Source: Acinetobacter beijerinckii CIP 110307
Lineage (GTDB): Bacteria > Pseudomonadota > Gammaproteobacteria > Pseudomonadales > Moraxellaceae
Length of the DNA: 64,000 nucleotides
Direction of reading: 5' to 3'
NCBI RefSeq assembly: GCF_000369005.1
Contig: NZ_KB849764.1
Coordinates: 687,086 to 751,085, forward strand
The notes beneath the pieces were generated by a model, which made no database searches, was not told the DNA's origin, and worked only from the letters and a program-made list of their open reading frames with translations. Of the stretch, positions 34,679 through 44,040 are shown piece by piece (positions within the stretch are counted from its first letter, which is position 1; each line of letters starts with the position of its first letter). A program made the position numbers and the translations under genes.

Positions 34679-35496
34679 TTTGAGATACTCTTTCTAAATT
34701 TATTATTTGTACAGATTGCTTCGTGCTTTCCCTTACTTGTTGGCTTTGTAATAAGTCTTGCTGGAAAGCGAACCAAATCCTTCCATCCCAAACGACCAAT
34801 GCAAGGCAGCTCAGTTCCCACAGTCCAAGTCGGGTTTTTCATTTCAAAAAAATTAATTTTAGGATTTGCTGTCCTCATTTCTTCTGTGATGGGTGCAACT
34901 TCATTTTTTAGAGGCTGATAATCATGACCAAAATTCAATAATCCAACTTCTTTATCATAATATTCACCAAAAAAGTTTTCACAATAATGCTCTATTACAG
35001 TAGATAAATGCTCATTTTCACCCTGCAAATTTGGATAATAAACATAATAATTATTTGCCAACAGTAAGTAAGTTTTATAACCTTTGGATATAAGTAACCA
35101 ATAAAATTCATTAAAAGGATAACGAATTCTTAGTTTAACGATTAATTTCAACATCGTTGTCTGGAGTGTGCGAGTTCCCCAAAACTCTTTTAAAATAACC
35201 GTATCACCGCTAAATAAAACAGTATAGTGCTTACCATCTAAATAAAAATGTTGAACTGCGACTGTAGAAAATCCAACAATCTCATGTGTCTTTGAATTAA
35301 AAATAAGAATTGCGCCGCTTTTCTTTTTAAAATCATTTAAAAAAATTTCAAACTGAGTGTTTTCATAATATTGCTCATAAATCGAATACATATCTTTCAA
35401 TTGATTATTATCAATTTTTTCTCTTTCAACATATTGACCATAAGAGTTCTCTTTAGTACTTAATATTGAAATAATTTTAGCCGTTGTATTAATCAT
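34675..35496 (-). CDS. GNAT-like hypothetical protein of the GH3/Emr cluster
   Basis: 273 residues, soluble, with a GNAT-like core: EIVGFSTVAVQHFYLDGKHY, then a strand-helix with VLFSGDTVILKEFWGTRTLQ in place of motif A, and a helix-turn SKGYKTYLLLANNYYVYYP. The order resembles GNAT proteins that act on acyl-CoA or acyl-ACP. The C-terminal tail is basic. ATG at 35496 has only a weak ribosome binding site. The stop overlaps the GH3 start by four bases, and a 152-base spacer separates it from emrB-like, so a separate promoter for this four-gene block is possible. The function is inferred from fold-like motifs and context only. Confidence 0.6.
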   Translation of the reverse strand: MINTTAKIISILSTKENSYGQYVEREKIDNNQLKDMYSIYEQYYENTQFEIFLNDFKKKSGAILIFNSKTHEIVGFSTVAVQHFYLDGKHYTVLFSGDTVILKEFWGTRTLQTTMLKLIVKLRIRYPFNEFYWLLISKGYKTYLLLANNYYVYYPNLQGENEHLSTVIEHYCENFFGEYYDKEVGLLNFGHDYQPLKNEVAPITEEMRTANPKINFFEMKNPTWTVGTELPCIGRLGWKDLVRFPARLITKPTSKGKHEAICTNNKFRKSISK

Positions 35497-35648
35497 AAGT
35501 CAGTCCATTAAATTTTAAATATGAAAATCTCTATCTCGTTAAGAAATATAAAATTCATATGGTTTTTGTTTTAAGGAATCAAATTTTAAACATGTTCCTT
35601 TTTATTTTTAAATCATTATTCATGATTTAACCCTCTAGCGTAATTCAG

Positions 35649-37196
35649 CTATATATTCATTTTCTTAGCCCTATCCATAAATATTGTGAGAAATGCAGTA
35701 ATAATCATAATGACTGAAAGTAATCGTAATAAATCATTAAAACTCGATGTAAGAGCTTGATAATGAATATCTCGGTAGATAACACTGAGTGCTATTCTTT
35801 GAGCATCAGCGCCAACATGTTGATACTGTGCTGTAAGCTGATCTAACTTTTCGATAAAAATCCAATTCTGAGGTGTCATATATTGATTAAGTTGAGTAAC
35901 GTGTATTGCGGTGAGCCAATCTAACGACGAATTAATCAGTGCCAATCCTACTGCACCACCAATATTTCGCATCAGATTATAAATTCCACTAGCATCTGCA
36001 ACTTTTGAAAGTGGTAATGTACTCATCGCTAAATGTGATACGACGATCAAGCAAATCATCAAACCTATACCACGATAAACCTGTGGCCAAAACATAAAAT
36101 CATAATCACTATGAATGCTTAAATGAGAATTTAACCAGACACCAAAACCAGCTAAAAGCATGCCTACAAATACTGTTTTTCGTGTATCAAAATTTGGAAT
36201 CAACCAAGCCAACAATGGCGCAAATAAGAACATTACAATTCCTGTAACCATCATAATATGACCGATTTGACTACTGTTCATTTCACGCACTTGCCCTAGA
36301 AATACAGGAATCATGTAGCCTAAACCGTATAAGGCCATGCCTATAACGAAGGTAATAATTGAACTTAAAGTAAAATTTTTATTCTTGAAAACACTTAAAT
36401 CGAGTAAAGGATGCGCTTGGGTAAAACTGCGTGAGAAGAAAATAAAAGCTCCTATAACGCATATAATAAAAGCAAATCGTACACCTGTATCGACAAACCA
36501 ATCATGACGAGCGCCTTCATCTAGAAAATATTCCAATCCACCTAAAAACATTGCCATACCGATTAAAGCAATCCAATCCATGGTCTTAATCAAAGCATGG
36601 TTTGGCTTATCAATACTTGGTCCAGAAAAAATGATCGTTGCAATAATAATTCCTGGGACAATATTGATTAAAAACATCCAATGCCATGAAAAATTATTGG
36701 TTAGCCATCCACCAATCGTCGGACCAATTGCAGGGCCTAAGGTACTTACCATGCCAAAAACAACCAAAGGTAATGATCGTTTAACTTCAGGAAAAAGTAT
36801 AAATAAAGCAGTCATTGATGTTGGAATCATACCTCCGCCCATAAATCCCTGAATTGCCCTGAACACGAGTAAACTTTCTAAATTCCAAGCAAGTGCACAA
36901 AGTAAAGAACTTATGGTGAAACCGATTGCACAAATCGTGTAATAAATTCGAGTAGACAAAATTCTAGAAACGATACTCGACATTGGAATTGCGATAATTT
37001 CAGCAATGAGGTATACCGTTTGTACCCAAGTCACTTCATAACGACTGGCACTCATTCCTGCTTGAACTTCATTTAAAGAACTTGCGACAATTTGTATATC
37101 GAGAATTGCCATGAAGTTACCAAAAATCATCGCGAGAAAGATGATCCACGCAGTTTTGGGCGCAAAGTTCCACTCACCATTAAAGTGCTTATTCAT
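35649..37196 (-). CDS. DHA2 (EmrB/FarB-type) MFS efflux transporter
   Basis: 515-residue, 14-helix proton antiporter. The antiporter motif C is clear (GPAIGPTIGGWL near 155-165), as are TM1 AWIIFLAMIFGNFMAILDIQ (the D-x-x-I/V motif of DHA2) and a final helix VIMIITAFLTIFMDRAKK. It follows the adaptor by 25 bases with AAGG before ATG at 37196. Together with the EmrA-like adaptor and the TolC-like channel four genes on, it forms a complete EmrAB-TolC type exporter. Its product is probably what the GH3 and GNAT genes make. Confidence 0.93.
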   Translation of the reverse strand: MNKHFNGEWNFAPKTAWIIFLAMIFGNFMAILDIQIVASSLNEVQAGMSASRYEVTWVQTVYLIAEIIAIPMSSIVSRILSTRIYYTICAIGFTISSLLCALAWNLESLLVFRAIQGFMGGGMIPTSMTALFILFPEVKRSLPLVVFGMVSTLGPAIGPTIGGWLTNNFSWHWMFLINIVPGIIIATIIFSGPSIDKPNHALIKTMDWIALIGMAMFLGGLEYFLDEGARHDWFVDTGVRFAFIICVIGAFIFFSRSFTQAHPLLDLSVFKNKNFTLSSIITFVIGMALYGLGYMIPVFLGQVREMNSSQIGHIMMVTGIVMFLFAPLLAWLIPNFDTRKTVFVGMLLAGFGVWLNSHLSIHSDYDFMFWPQVYRGIGLMICLIVVSHLAMSTLPLSKVADASGIYNLMRNIGGAVGLALINSSLDWLTAIHVTQLNQYMTPQNWIFIEKLDQLTAQYQHVGADAQRIALSVIYRDIHYQALTSSFNDLLRLLSVIMIITAFLTIFMDRAKKMNI

Positions 37197-37221
37197 TTTT
37201 TATACCTTAATGACTTTATTA

Positions 37222-38295
37222 TTAAGTTCTTAGGTCAACGGTTGCGCTGACTGACATTCCAGGTTTTATTAGCTCAATATGTGGCGTGGAATCAATTGAA
37301 ATACGCACAGGTATACGTTGCACAACTTTATTAAAATTTCCTGTGGCATTGTCAGGTGGCATAAGTGAAAACGTCGCACCCGATGCTGGAGAAAAACTCT
37401 CGATTTTGCCCATATAGGTCACACTTGGATAAGCATCAACTTTCAACTTAACCATCTGACCAATATGCATTTTCTCTATCTGTGTCTCTTTGAAATTTGC
37501 CTGAACATAGATACTGTTTTCAGGAATAATGGCCATTAAACGTGTTTGAGGTGATACACGTGATCCCTTTTGTATCGCAAGGCTGCCGACTTTACCTGAA
37601 ACAGGACTTACTATTTTTGATGCCGCTAAATCAATTTGGTAAAGGTTTAAAGTTGCATCAGCATTTTGAATATCAGCTAAAAGTTGCGCTCTACTGGCCT
37701 GTAAACTTCCAAGTTGAGCTTTTGCAGAGTTAACCGCTGCTTGGGCCTTTGTTAATTGTGCTTGAGCAGATAAGTATTGTGATTGGATATTGTCAAAATT
37801 TTGACGCGTGATTACTCCATCTTGAAGTAAATCTTGATAACGAATAAAGTCTTTTTTCAGACGAGATAATTCTGCTTGAGCTGCAATAACCCCACTATTG
37901 GCTTCTTCAATCGTAGCATTTGCTGACTTTTCGTTTTGTTGCTGTACACCTAATGCTGCTTGTTTTAAACTCACAACTGAACGCGCTTGATCATATCTTG
38001 CTTGGTAATCACGATGATCTAAAACAGCTAACACCTCACCTTGTTTGACAATTTTATTGTCACTCACAATGAGATCAATAACTTCACCAGAGGTTTTTGG
38101 TATGACCCAAGTTACATCTGCTTGAACATAGGCATTGTCAGTTGACTGATAAAAACGAAATACAAGAAAATAGTAGATTAGTCCTAATATTAGACATAGC
38201 ATGAGCAAACTAAAAACGACCCACGTTATTTTTTTACGTTTTTGGTAATGACTATCCGTTTCTACCTGAACCAAGGTATCCATATTTCGTTCCAT
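37222..38295 (-). CDS. EmrA/HlyD-type periplasmic adaptor
   Basis: 357 residues. One membrane helix (KITWVVFSLLMLCLILGLIY, near 20-40) is followed by DNAYVQADVTWVIPKTSGEV (typical EmrA lipoyl-half start), a coiled-coil hairpin rich in Gln/Ala (about 100-195), the second lipoyl half (SKIVSPVSGKVGSLAIQKGS), and the C-terminal beta-barrel (RIPVRISIDSTPHIELIKPG). The start may be ATG at 38295 or 38283; the second has GGAACGAAAT before it. It is the first gene of the export and GH3 cluster, with a 637-base spacer upstream toward the divergent symporter gene. Confidence 0.92.
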   Translation of the reverse strand: MERNMDTLVQVETDSHYQKRKKITWVVFSLLMLCLILGLIYYFLVFRFYQSTDNAYVQADVTWVIPKTSGEVIDLIVSDNKIVKQGEVLAVLDHRDYQARYDQARSVVSLKQAALGVQQQNEKSANATIEEANSGVIAAQAELSRLKKDFIRYQDLLQDGVITRQNFDNIQSQYLSAQAQLTKAQAAVNSAKAQLGSLQASRAQLLADIQNADATLNLYQIDLAASKIVSPVSGKVGSLAIQKGSRVSPQTRLMAIIPENSIYVQANFKETQIEKMHIGQMVKLKVDAYPSVTYMGKIESFSPASGATFSLMPPDNATGNFNKVVQRIPVRISIDSTPHIELIKPGMSVSATVDLRT

Positions 38296-38932
38296 ATACT
38301 TTTAATATAAATTTTTATTTTGACCCAACTAAACTCGTGGGTAGCAATTCCACTAACTCTCATCTAGCTTAACTAAATAAAAGTTACGAACCTCGAATTG
38401 GCGAAAATTATCATTCTTTGTGTCATAAAATGTCATTGACCTTTATTTCAGTGAACAACTGTTTTTATGTCAATGCTTCTTTTTTCAAAACATGAATATT
38501 AAATGATAGATCTAATAAATGTGGAAACAGCAATTGAATAAAAAAATAATTTCAAAATAAAATTATTCCATTGATATTTAAATAATATTTAAAAGAATAA
38601 AATTGAGTTCTACCTGACGATTTCTGTACTTTCTTAAATGTTTATATTTCATTGAAATAGATTGAACATTCACAAATTTTGAGCAAGATGTGTCTATAAA
38701 AATGTAGCTATCTTGTAAAGTTGAACATTTGATCTTAAATTTACTTAGAAAAACATAGCTCAATTGTCGGATAACTGACAACTTGAATTTAACGAGAAAT
38801 CTAAAGTATTTATGCTAAAAAATGTTGTAGGATTATCAAACAAATATGAGCTATTTACTCTTTAGCTCAGCGCTTGTGTCATTACAGAAATAGCTATCTA
38901 AAAAATAATATTGATTTCAAGGGAAACGGTTT
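38296..38932. other. 637-base divergent spacer, no gene supported
   Basis: Very AT-rich DNA between the EmrA-like gene and the symporter gene. The only ORF of note (67 codons on the minus strand near 38578-38781) has no ribosome binding site or protein-like features. Three copies of TGTCA (38421, 38431, 38468) lie near the start of the cluster and could be a regulator site. No RNA gene was recognised. Confidence 0.6.
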
Positions 38933-39808
38933 ATGGATTCAGGACTGATCACAATATTTTTGCCTATTGCCTTAGCCATCGTTATGGCAGGTATGGGGCT
39001 AGAACTAACACTTAAAGACTTTGCGAGAGTCAGTAAACACCCTAAAGCTGTTTTAATTGCTTTATTCTGTCAGCTCATTTTATTAGTGGGTATCGCATTT
39101 TTAATTTGTAAAATACTTGCTTTACCACCGCTTTTAGCTGTCGGTTTAATGCTATTGGCTGCATCACCTGGTGGTACGACAGCCAATTTATTTAGCTATT
39201 TATATAAGGGTGATATCGCTCTTAATATTACTTTAACTGCCATTAACGCAATCATCGCAGCGGTTTTCCTTCCCTTCATAGTCAACTTTTCAATTCTGCA
39301 TTTCATGAATGAAGGACAGCAAGTTGGTCTGCAATTTACCAAGGTTTTACAAGTTTTTCTGATTATTTTAGTACCTGTATGTATTGGGATGTTTATTCGT
39401 CATTATGCGCCGCATGTTGCAGAAAAATTGAATCGTCCTGTTCGAATTTTTGCTGTAGTTTTTCTACTGATTATCATAATTGGTGCGATTATTAAAGAGC
39501 GAAGCAACTTAATTGATTACCTGGGACAGATCGGTTTAGCTACCGCACTATTCTGTGCTATTAGCTTAATGGTTGGATATTTCGTGCCACGAATGTTAGG
39601 CATTAGTTCATATCAAGCACGTGCATGTGCATTTGAGATCGGGATTCATAACAGCACTTTAGCCATGACGATTGCTCTCACGATTATGGCAAGTACCACC
39701 ATCGCAATGCCTGCCGCGGTATACTCCATTTTCATGTATATCTTCGCGACTATATTCGGCATATTAATTACGAAATTTGCCCCTCAAGATGCTGTAAAAA
39801 CAGTCTAA
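38933..39808 (+). CDS. Bile acid:sodium symporter (BASS) family transporter
   Basis: 291 residues with nine or ten hydrophobic helices. The N-terminal VMAGMGLELTLKDFARVSKH and the conserved LAASPGGTTANLFSYLYKGD (sodium-site region), with a second GIHNSTLAMTIALTIMASTT, are typical of BASS proteins. Family members move bile acids, pantothenate-like or other organic anions with sodium. An RBS AAGGG precedes ATG at 38933. It is divergent from the GH3/Emr cluster and convergent with a ketopantoate reductase-like gene. The substrate is unknown; PanS-type pantoate uptake is one option given the neighbour. Confidence 0.9.
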   Translation: MDSGLITIFLPIALAIVMAGMGLELTLKDFARVSKHPKAVLIALFCQLILLVGIAFLICKILALPPLLAVGLMLLAASPGGTTANLFSYLYKGDIALNITLTAINAIIAAVFLPFIVNFSILHFMNEGQQVGLQFTKVLQVFLIILVPVCIGMFIRHYAPHVAEKLNRPVRIFAVVFLLIIIIGAIIKERSNLIDYLGQIGLATALFCAISLMVGYFVPRMLGISSYQARACAFEIGIHNSTLAMTIALTIMASTTIAMPAAVYSIFMYIFATIFGILITKFAPQDAVKTV

Positions 39809-39823
39809 TCTAAGATTTTCATC

Positions 39824-39856
39824 AAAAAAGCGTATAGAGATGCTATACGCTTTTTT
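39824..39856. terminator. Bidirectional intrinsic terminator
   Basis: A 14-base stem (AAAAAAGCGTATAG and its complement) with a five-base loop and long A and T flanks, 15 bases after the symporter stop and 14 beyond the stop of the convergent reductase gene. Confidence 0.9.
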
Positions 39857-39870
39857 TAAGCATAATCAAA

Positions 39871-40872
39871 TCACAATTGCGTTAACTGTGCTTTAAGTTT
39901 TATTCCAGTCCAAACTTTCGGCTCTGATTCTGCCTGTTTTACTAGCTCAATTAATTTTTGGTTAATTGGTGCTGTTAGATTCAACTGTCTAGCTAAATTA
40001 ACAACCTCACCATTGATCCAATCGATTTCAGTTTTTCTTCCAGCCATTAAATCATCTGCCATAGAAGAACGTGCAAGTGGATCGATAACGAGCATTTTTT
40101 TACTGATAATCTTAAAAACAACATTCGGTAACTTTAAAATTTTAGGAATAAATTGTGCAGGAATTGGGGTCAGTTTTGCTGGTTTAATTTTGGCTATTTT
40201 TAATAGATTCAAAGTTTCTAATTGAGCAAGCGCCAAACACTGACGATATTCTCGAATAGATAATTCTTGTTTCAGTGGAAGTTGGGATAGCGCATTGATT
40301 GAATTATTTAAGTTCAATAATAATTTTGCCCATTGTACAGCTTGCATATCTTGTTCTAACTGAATTTCTAACTTTGCTTTTTGAAATGCAAGCACGAGTT
40401 CAGCTAATTGCTCATGGCTTTTTACATACAAAGCACCATCTGTTCCTTGGTGGAAACGACCATTCCCCAAAGCTGCGACATTAAAAGGTACCATACCTTC
40501 AAGAATAGTGTGATCTATTAAAATTCGTTTTAGAATTCCCACATTACTTAAGCCATTTTGAAAACTAATAATAATGGTCTTTTTCTTTAAAATATCTTTT
40601 AATTCAAAAGCAACTAGTTCAGTAGATGCCGATTTTACACAAACCAAAATAATATCTGCATCAGCAGCTACATTAGGATCAATGCTCATTTTTAATTTAT
40701 TTGCAGTAATGGTTTGCTTGAATCCTGTGTAATCTGAAACAGTTAAACCATAGGTTTGAAGTTCTTGCTGAATTTTAGGACGAACAATAAAATTTATGTC
40801 ATAGTCAGCAGCAACCAATCTACCACCAAGATAGCATCCAATACTGCCTGCACCATAAATACATATTTTCAT
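39871..40872 (-). CDS. 2-dehydropantoate 2-reductase family protein (PanE/ApbA-like)
   Basis: 333 residues. The N-terminal Rossmann motif YGAGSIGCYLGGRL (GxGxxG) and the later FQNGLSN and AKLLLNLNNSINALS segments match the ketopantoate reductase family, NADPH-dependent enzymes of pantothenate synthesis. Family paralogues with other 2-oxoacid substrates are common, so the true substrate is open. It is a monocistronic minus-strand gene between two clear terminators. No pantothenate synthesis partner is nearby, which weakens the case for it being the main PanE. Confidence 0.85.
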   Translation of the reverse strand: MKICIYGAGSIGCYLGGRLVAADYDINFIVRPKIQQELQTYGLTVSDYTGFKQTITANKLKMSIDPNVAADADIILVCVKSASTELVAFELKDILKKKTIIISFQNGLSNVGILKRILIDHTILEGMVPFNVAALGNGRFHQGTDGALYVKSHEQLAELVLAFQKAKLEIQLEQDMQAVQWAKLLLNLNNSINALSQLPLKQELSIREYRQCLALAQLETLNLLKIAKIKPAKLTPIPAQFIPKILKLPNVVFKIISKKMLVIDPLARSSMADDLMAGRKTEIDWINGEVVNLARQLNLTAPINQKLIELVKQAESEPKVWTGIKLKAQLTQL

Positions 40873-40972
40873 TGATGATCCTTAAACATCTCATTTCCAC
40901 TACTACTTTCTTAACATAATCAAAACTTAAAACATGTCAGCTAGCTTACAAATTTTAAATTTTTCTCAAGAA

Positions 40973-40997
40973 AAAGCCCAATCTAAGATTGGGCTTT
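40973..40997 (-). terminator. Intrinsic terminator of hchA
   Basis: Perfect 11-base stem (AAAGCCCAATC/GATTGGGCTTT) with a three-base loop, 14 bases beyond the hchA stop; followed by TTTTTC on the minus strand. Confidence 0.88.
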
Positions 40998-41011
40998 AAG
41001 TTTAAAAAAGA

Positions 41012-41890
41012 TTATGCGTTAAGACTTGGATCAGCTAATAACGTTTCAGCAGCAAGTTTACCTAAATTATTAGAAGCTAATGGACTATCGCCCGTTAACA
41101 GTTTTCGATCTTGGTGTACTTGCCCTGTGATTCCTTTATTTAGGATTTCTACGCCAAGCTTTTCAAGATTTTCACCGACAAGCCACGGCAACTGACCTGG
41201 CATGTATCCAATATCAATATTTGCACCTTTATCTAATGAATCTGGAAAAACACAGACTTGATAGCCTTTAAAAATATAATCATTTGGATTTTCATCTACA
41301 GCAGCTGCTAATAAAGAAGCTGGACCATGACATAAGGTAATCAAATATTTGTCATTATCCATTGCCCACTTTAGCAAAGCCTTAACTTCTTTACTCTCAG
41401 GAATTTTAGCCAAAACCCCATGTCCACCTGGAATGAAAATACCAGCATAAGGTGAGTCACTGCTTAAAGCCTGATCTAAAATATCTGCCAATTTTAGTGG
41501 TGATTTAAGTTGTTTTTCGTACTTGTGATAGGTATCCAAAACCACCTGCTCTTCTTTTGGCATTGCCCACATTTCCAGTTTAGCTGGATTGCCTGAAAGT
41601 GTTGCAACATCAAAGGCAAAACCAGCATTGTCCAAATGGAACATTGGTAACAACATTTCTACTGGATGATTTCCTGTAGAAAAGAACTTGTCATTTTGCA
41701 TCAGGATATAGCGTTCATCCGTTGCAATCATGAGGATCTTTTTATCGCCTTGATATGGATTTGGGTATGTAGTTCCGTCATAGTCAGTTTTAGGAGCCGT
41801 ATACTGACTTAGAGAATAAGGTGATGGAAAAAAAGCATTATCTTCAGCTAAATCTGGGGTTGGATTGCGATCATCTGTATTTGTTGTCAT
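41012..41890 (-). CDS. hchA: Protein/nucleic acid deglycase or glyoxalase III, Hsp31 (HchA)
   Basis: 292 residues from ATG at 41890, preceded by GAGGAA; a TTG two codons earlier gives a slightly longer ORF with no better signal. It is a DJ-1/PfpI superfamily member. The nucleophile elbow [13 protein letters not shown] carries the catalytic Cys, an acidic partner lies in the early part, and [14 protein letters not shown] is the conserved strand-loop. Family members convert methylglyoxal to lactate without glutathione and act as a holding chaperone. The full Hsp31 length with the P-domain ([20 protein letters not shown]) separates it from short DJ-1 proteins. It stands with an AraC/quinone reductase pair upstream, all stress-type genes. 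Confidence 0.93.
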   Translation of the reverse strand: MTTNTDDRNPTPDLAEDNAFFPSPYSLSQYTAPKTDYDGTTYPNPYQGDKKILMIATDERYILMQNDKFFSTGNHPVEMLLPMFHLDNAGFAFDVATLSGNPAKLEMWAMPKEEQVVLDTYHKYEKQLKSPLKLADILDQALSSDSPYAGIFIPGGHGVLAKIPESKEVKALLKWAMDNDKYLITLCHGPASLLAAAVDENPNDYIFKGYQVCVFPDSLDKGANIDIGYMPGQLPWLVGENLEKLGVEILNKGITGQVHQDRKLLTGDSPLASNNLGKLAAETLLADPSLNA

Positions 41891-41996
41891 GTTCAAATTC
41901 CTCGTAGGATATGTTTGATTTACATATTGCTTTTCTAAGTGACCATTCTCAAGCTTGATGTATAAATAGGCATAGAATGAATACGATTAGGCAAAA

Positions 41997-43001
41997 TTAC
42001 GATTTAATTTCGAGTACTACTTTTCCAATATGTTCACTGCTTTCCAGACATTGGTGTGCTGCTGCAACCTCTTCAAAAGCAAAAATCTTATAAATAATCG
42101 GTTTACATTGACCTGTTTCGATTAGTGGCCAAACAAACTGCTCCAATTCTTGAGTAATTTTTGCTTTTTCATCGTTGGTTCGAGCACGCATCGTTGAGCC
42201 AGTCACCACAGCGCGTTTGAGCATGAGTTCTTGAATATCAAAACCATCTACTTTTCTACCTCCCATAAATCCGATAATTACCAGTCGCCCATCTCTTTTT
42301 AGCAATCTCAGATTCTGATTAAAGTAAGCAGCACCGATGATATCCAAGATCACATCAACACCTTGCTGATCTGTACGTGAAAAAATTTCTTGTTCAAAAT
42401 CTTGCTTCTTGTAATTAATAACTGTCGAAATCGAGCTTAATTTCTCAGCTTTCTCGTCACTGCCCACCGTGGAAAAAGTCTGAATACCCATGGCATGACA
42501 TAAACTCAACGCTGTAGAGCCAATTCCACTCGCTCCTCCGTGAATCAGAACAGTTTCGTTCTTTTTCAACTGTCCGATCTGAAATAGATTTGCCCATACC
42601 GTGAAATAAGTTTCTGGAATAGCCGCAGCTTCAATAAAACTCAGATTTTTTGGGATTGCTAAGGTTTGATTTGCAGGGACAGCACAGTATTCTGCATACC
42701 CTCCACCGTTGGTCAGCGCGCAGACCTTATCACCGACTTTAAATTTTTCTACTTTTGAACCGATTTGTGAAATGATGCCAGCAACTTCCAATCCTGGAAT
42801 TTGCGTTACGCCTTTCGGCATTGGATACAGCCCTTGTCGTTGCAAAATATCAGGGCGATTGATCCCAGTGGCATAGACTTCAATAAGTACTTCATCTTCT
42901 TTAATCTCAGGTTTCTCACCTTGTGTAACTTTTAGAACTTCAGGACCGCCAGCTTGAGTAATTTCGATATATTTCATTTGTTCGCTACTATTTTGATTCA
43001 T
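41997..43001 (-). CDS. NAD(P)H:quinone oxidoreductase, MDR family (PIG3/QOR-like)
   Basis: 334-residue medium-chain dehydrogenase/reductase of the zinc-free quinone reductase type. GINRPDILQRQGLYPMPKGV and the nucleotide-binding ETVLIHGGASGIGSTALSLC (about 140-160) match the TP53I3/PIG3-like group (NAD(P)H quinone oxidoreductase, double-bond reductases). No catalytic or structural zinc cysteines are seen. It starts eight bases downstream of the AraC-type gene and is probably co-transcribed with it. Alternative start ATG at 42977 (MKYIEITQAGG) is also possible. The likely role is detoxifying reactive quinones or enals. Confidence 0.9.
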   Translation of the reverse strand: MNQNSSEQMKYIEITQAGGPEVLKVTQGEKPEIKEDEVLIEVYATGINRPDILQRQGLYPMPKGVTQIPGLEVAGIISQIGSKVEKFKVGDKVCALTNGGGYAEYCAVPANQTLAIPKNLSFIEAAAIPETYFTVWANLFQIGQLKKNETVLIHGGASGIGSTALSLCHAMGIQTFSTVGSDEKAEKLSSISTVINYKKQDFEQEIFSRTDQQGVDVILDIIGAAYFNQNLRLLKRDGRLVIIGFMGGRKVDGFDIQELMLKRAVVTGSTMRARTNDEKAKITQELEQFVWPLIETGQCKPIIYKIFAFEEVAAAHQCLESSEHIGKVVLEIKS

Positions 43002-43008
43002 GACTTAC

Positions 43009-43884
43009 TCATTCCTTATCTATATTTACTTCAGTCTGATTAGGAGAAAAACCAAACTGCTTTTTAAACTCTCGACTAAATTGAGATGAGCTTTGATAAC
43101 CAACAGCATAAGCTGCTTGAGCAACGCTTTGGTTTTCGTTTTGCAACATTTGTTTTGCCTTATGCAACCGTGTAACTTTGAGATACTGCAACGGTGAATG
43201 TTGTGTGACTTGTTTGAATGCTTTATGAAAGGCAGAAGTACTCATATTAGCTTGCTCAGCAAGCATTTCCACGGTTAATTTTTCTGTAAAATGATGTTGA
43301 ATATATTCACAAATTTTATAAATTGGTCTTAAGTTTCCTTGAGCCACTAATCCTTTTAAAACATCGGCACCCGAATGTTGAATCACTCGATACAATAACT
43401 CTCGTTTGATTTGTTCACCTAAAATCAAGCTATCTTGTTCAGATGCCAGTGCATTTAACAATCGAATTAACACATTTGAAATCGTTTGATCAAATTGGAT
43501 TACACTCATACCTGTAGTGAGTGGCTTAAATTTCTCATTTTCAAAATATGTTTTTGCTAATAGCTCATTTACCGTATCTGCCTCTAGTTTCATGCTGACT
43601 GCAATCATAGGCAATTCGGCACTTGCAACGGTATCACAATCAAATGGCATAGACACAGAGACGATAAGGCATTCGCCTTGCTGAAATGAATAGGTTTCAG
43701 TTCCGATATAACCACGTTTACTGCCCTGTAAAACAAAAACTAAGGTCGGTTCTTGCAATACGGCTAATGGTGGTGTGGTGTGATCTACACGCATCAAAGT
43801 GATGCCATTTATCGCGGTCGCAAAGAAGCCTTCTTTAGCAACAAGTTTTATAAACAGTGAGCTAAGTATTTGATCATTCATCAT
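43009..43884 (-). CDS. AraC-family transcriptional regulator
   Basis: 291 residues. An N-terminal AraC-N-type domain (VDHTTPPLAVLQEPTLVFVL, SFQQGECLIVSVSMPFDC) is followed by a C-terminal double helix-turn-helix: LTVEMLAEQANMSTSAFHKA, then QSVAQAAYAVGYQSSSQFSR and KKQFGFSPNQ. The quinone oxidoreductase gene begins eight bases after its stop, so it likely activates its own operon in response to a small electrophile or aromatic. The double Met start (ATGATG) leaves the exact start at 43884 or 43881. Confidence 0.9.
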   Translation of the reverse strand: MMNDQILSSLFIKLVAKEGFFATAINGITLMRVDHTTPPLAVLQEPTLVFVLQGSKRGYIGTETYSFQQGECLIVSVSMPFDCDTVASAELPMIAVSMKLEADTVNELLAKTYFENEKFKPLTTGMSVIQFDQTISNVLIRLLNALASEQDSLILGEQIKRELLYRVIQHSGADVLKGLVAQGNLRPIYKICEYIQHHFTEKLTVEMLAEQANMSTSAFHKAFKQVTQHSPLQYLKVTRLHKAKQMLQNENQSVAQAAYAVGYQSSSQFSREFKKQFGFSPNQTEVNIDKE

Positions 43885-44040
43885 GTTTCATCTGATGATT
43901 ATAAGTTTGATTTTATTATTAAATAGTAAACTCTGGAAAGATGTTAGTTTTATGCAGGATTAGGCATAGGAAAAAGAGTTTTGTGAAGTTTATTTAAACA
44001 TGTGATATAGATTTATAAAAGTTATCTAGCAAACTAAATC

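Noticed and set aside
38402-38420. Fur-like sequence upstream of the EmrA-like gene
   Set aside because: Only about 11 of 19 positions match, which is near chance in such AT-rich DNA.
38578-38781. 67-codon ORF in the long spacer before the GH3 cluster
   Set aside because: No ribosome binding site, no protein-like composition and no family match.
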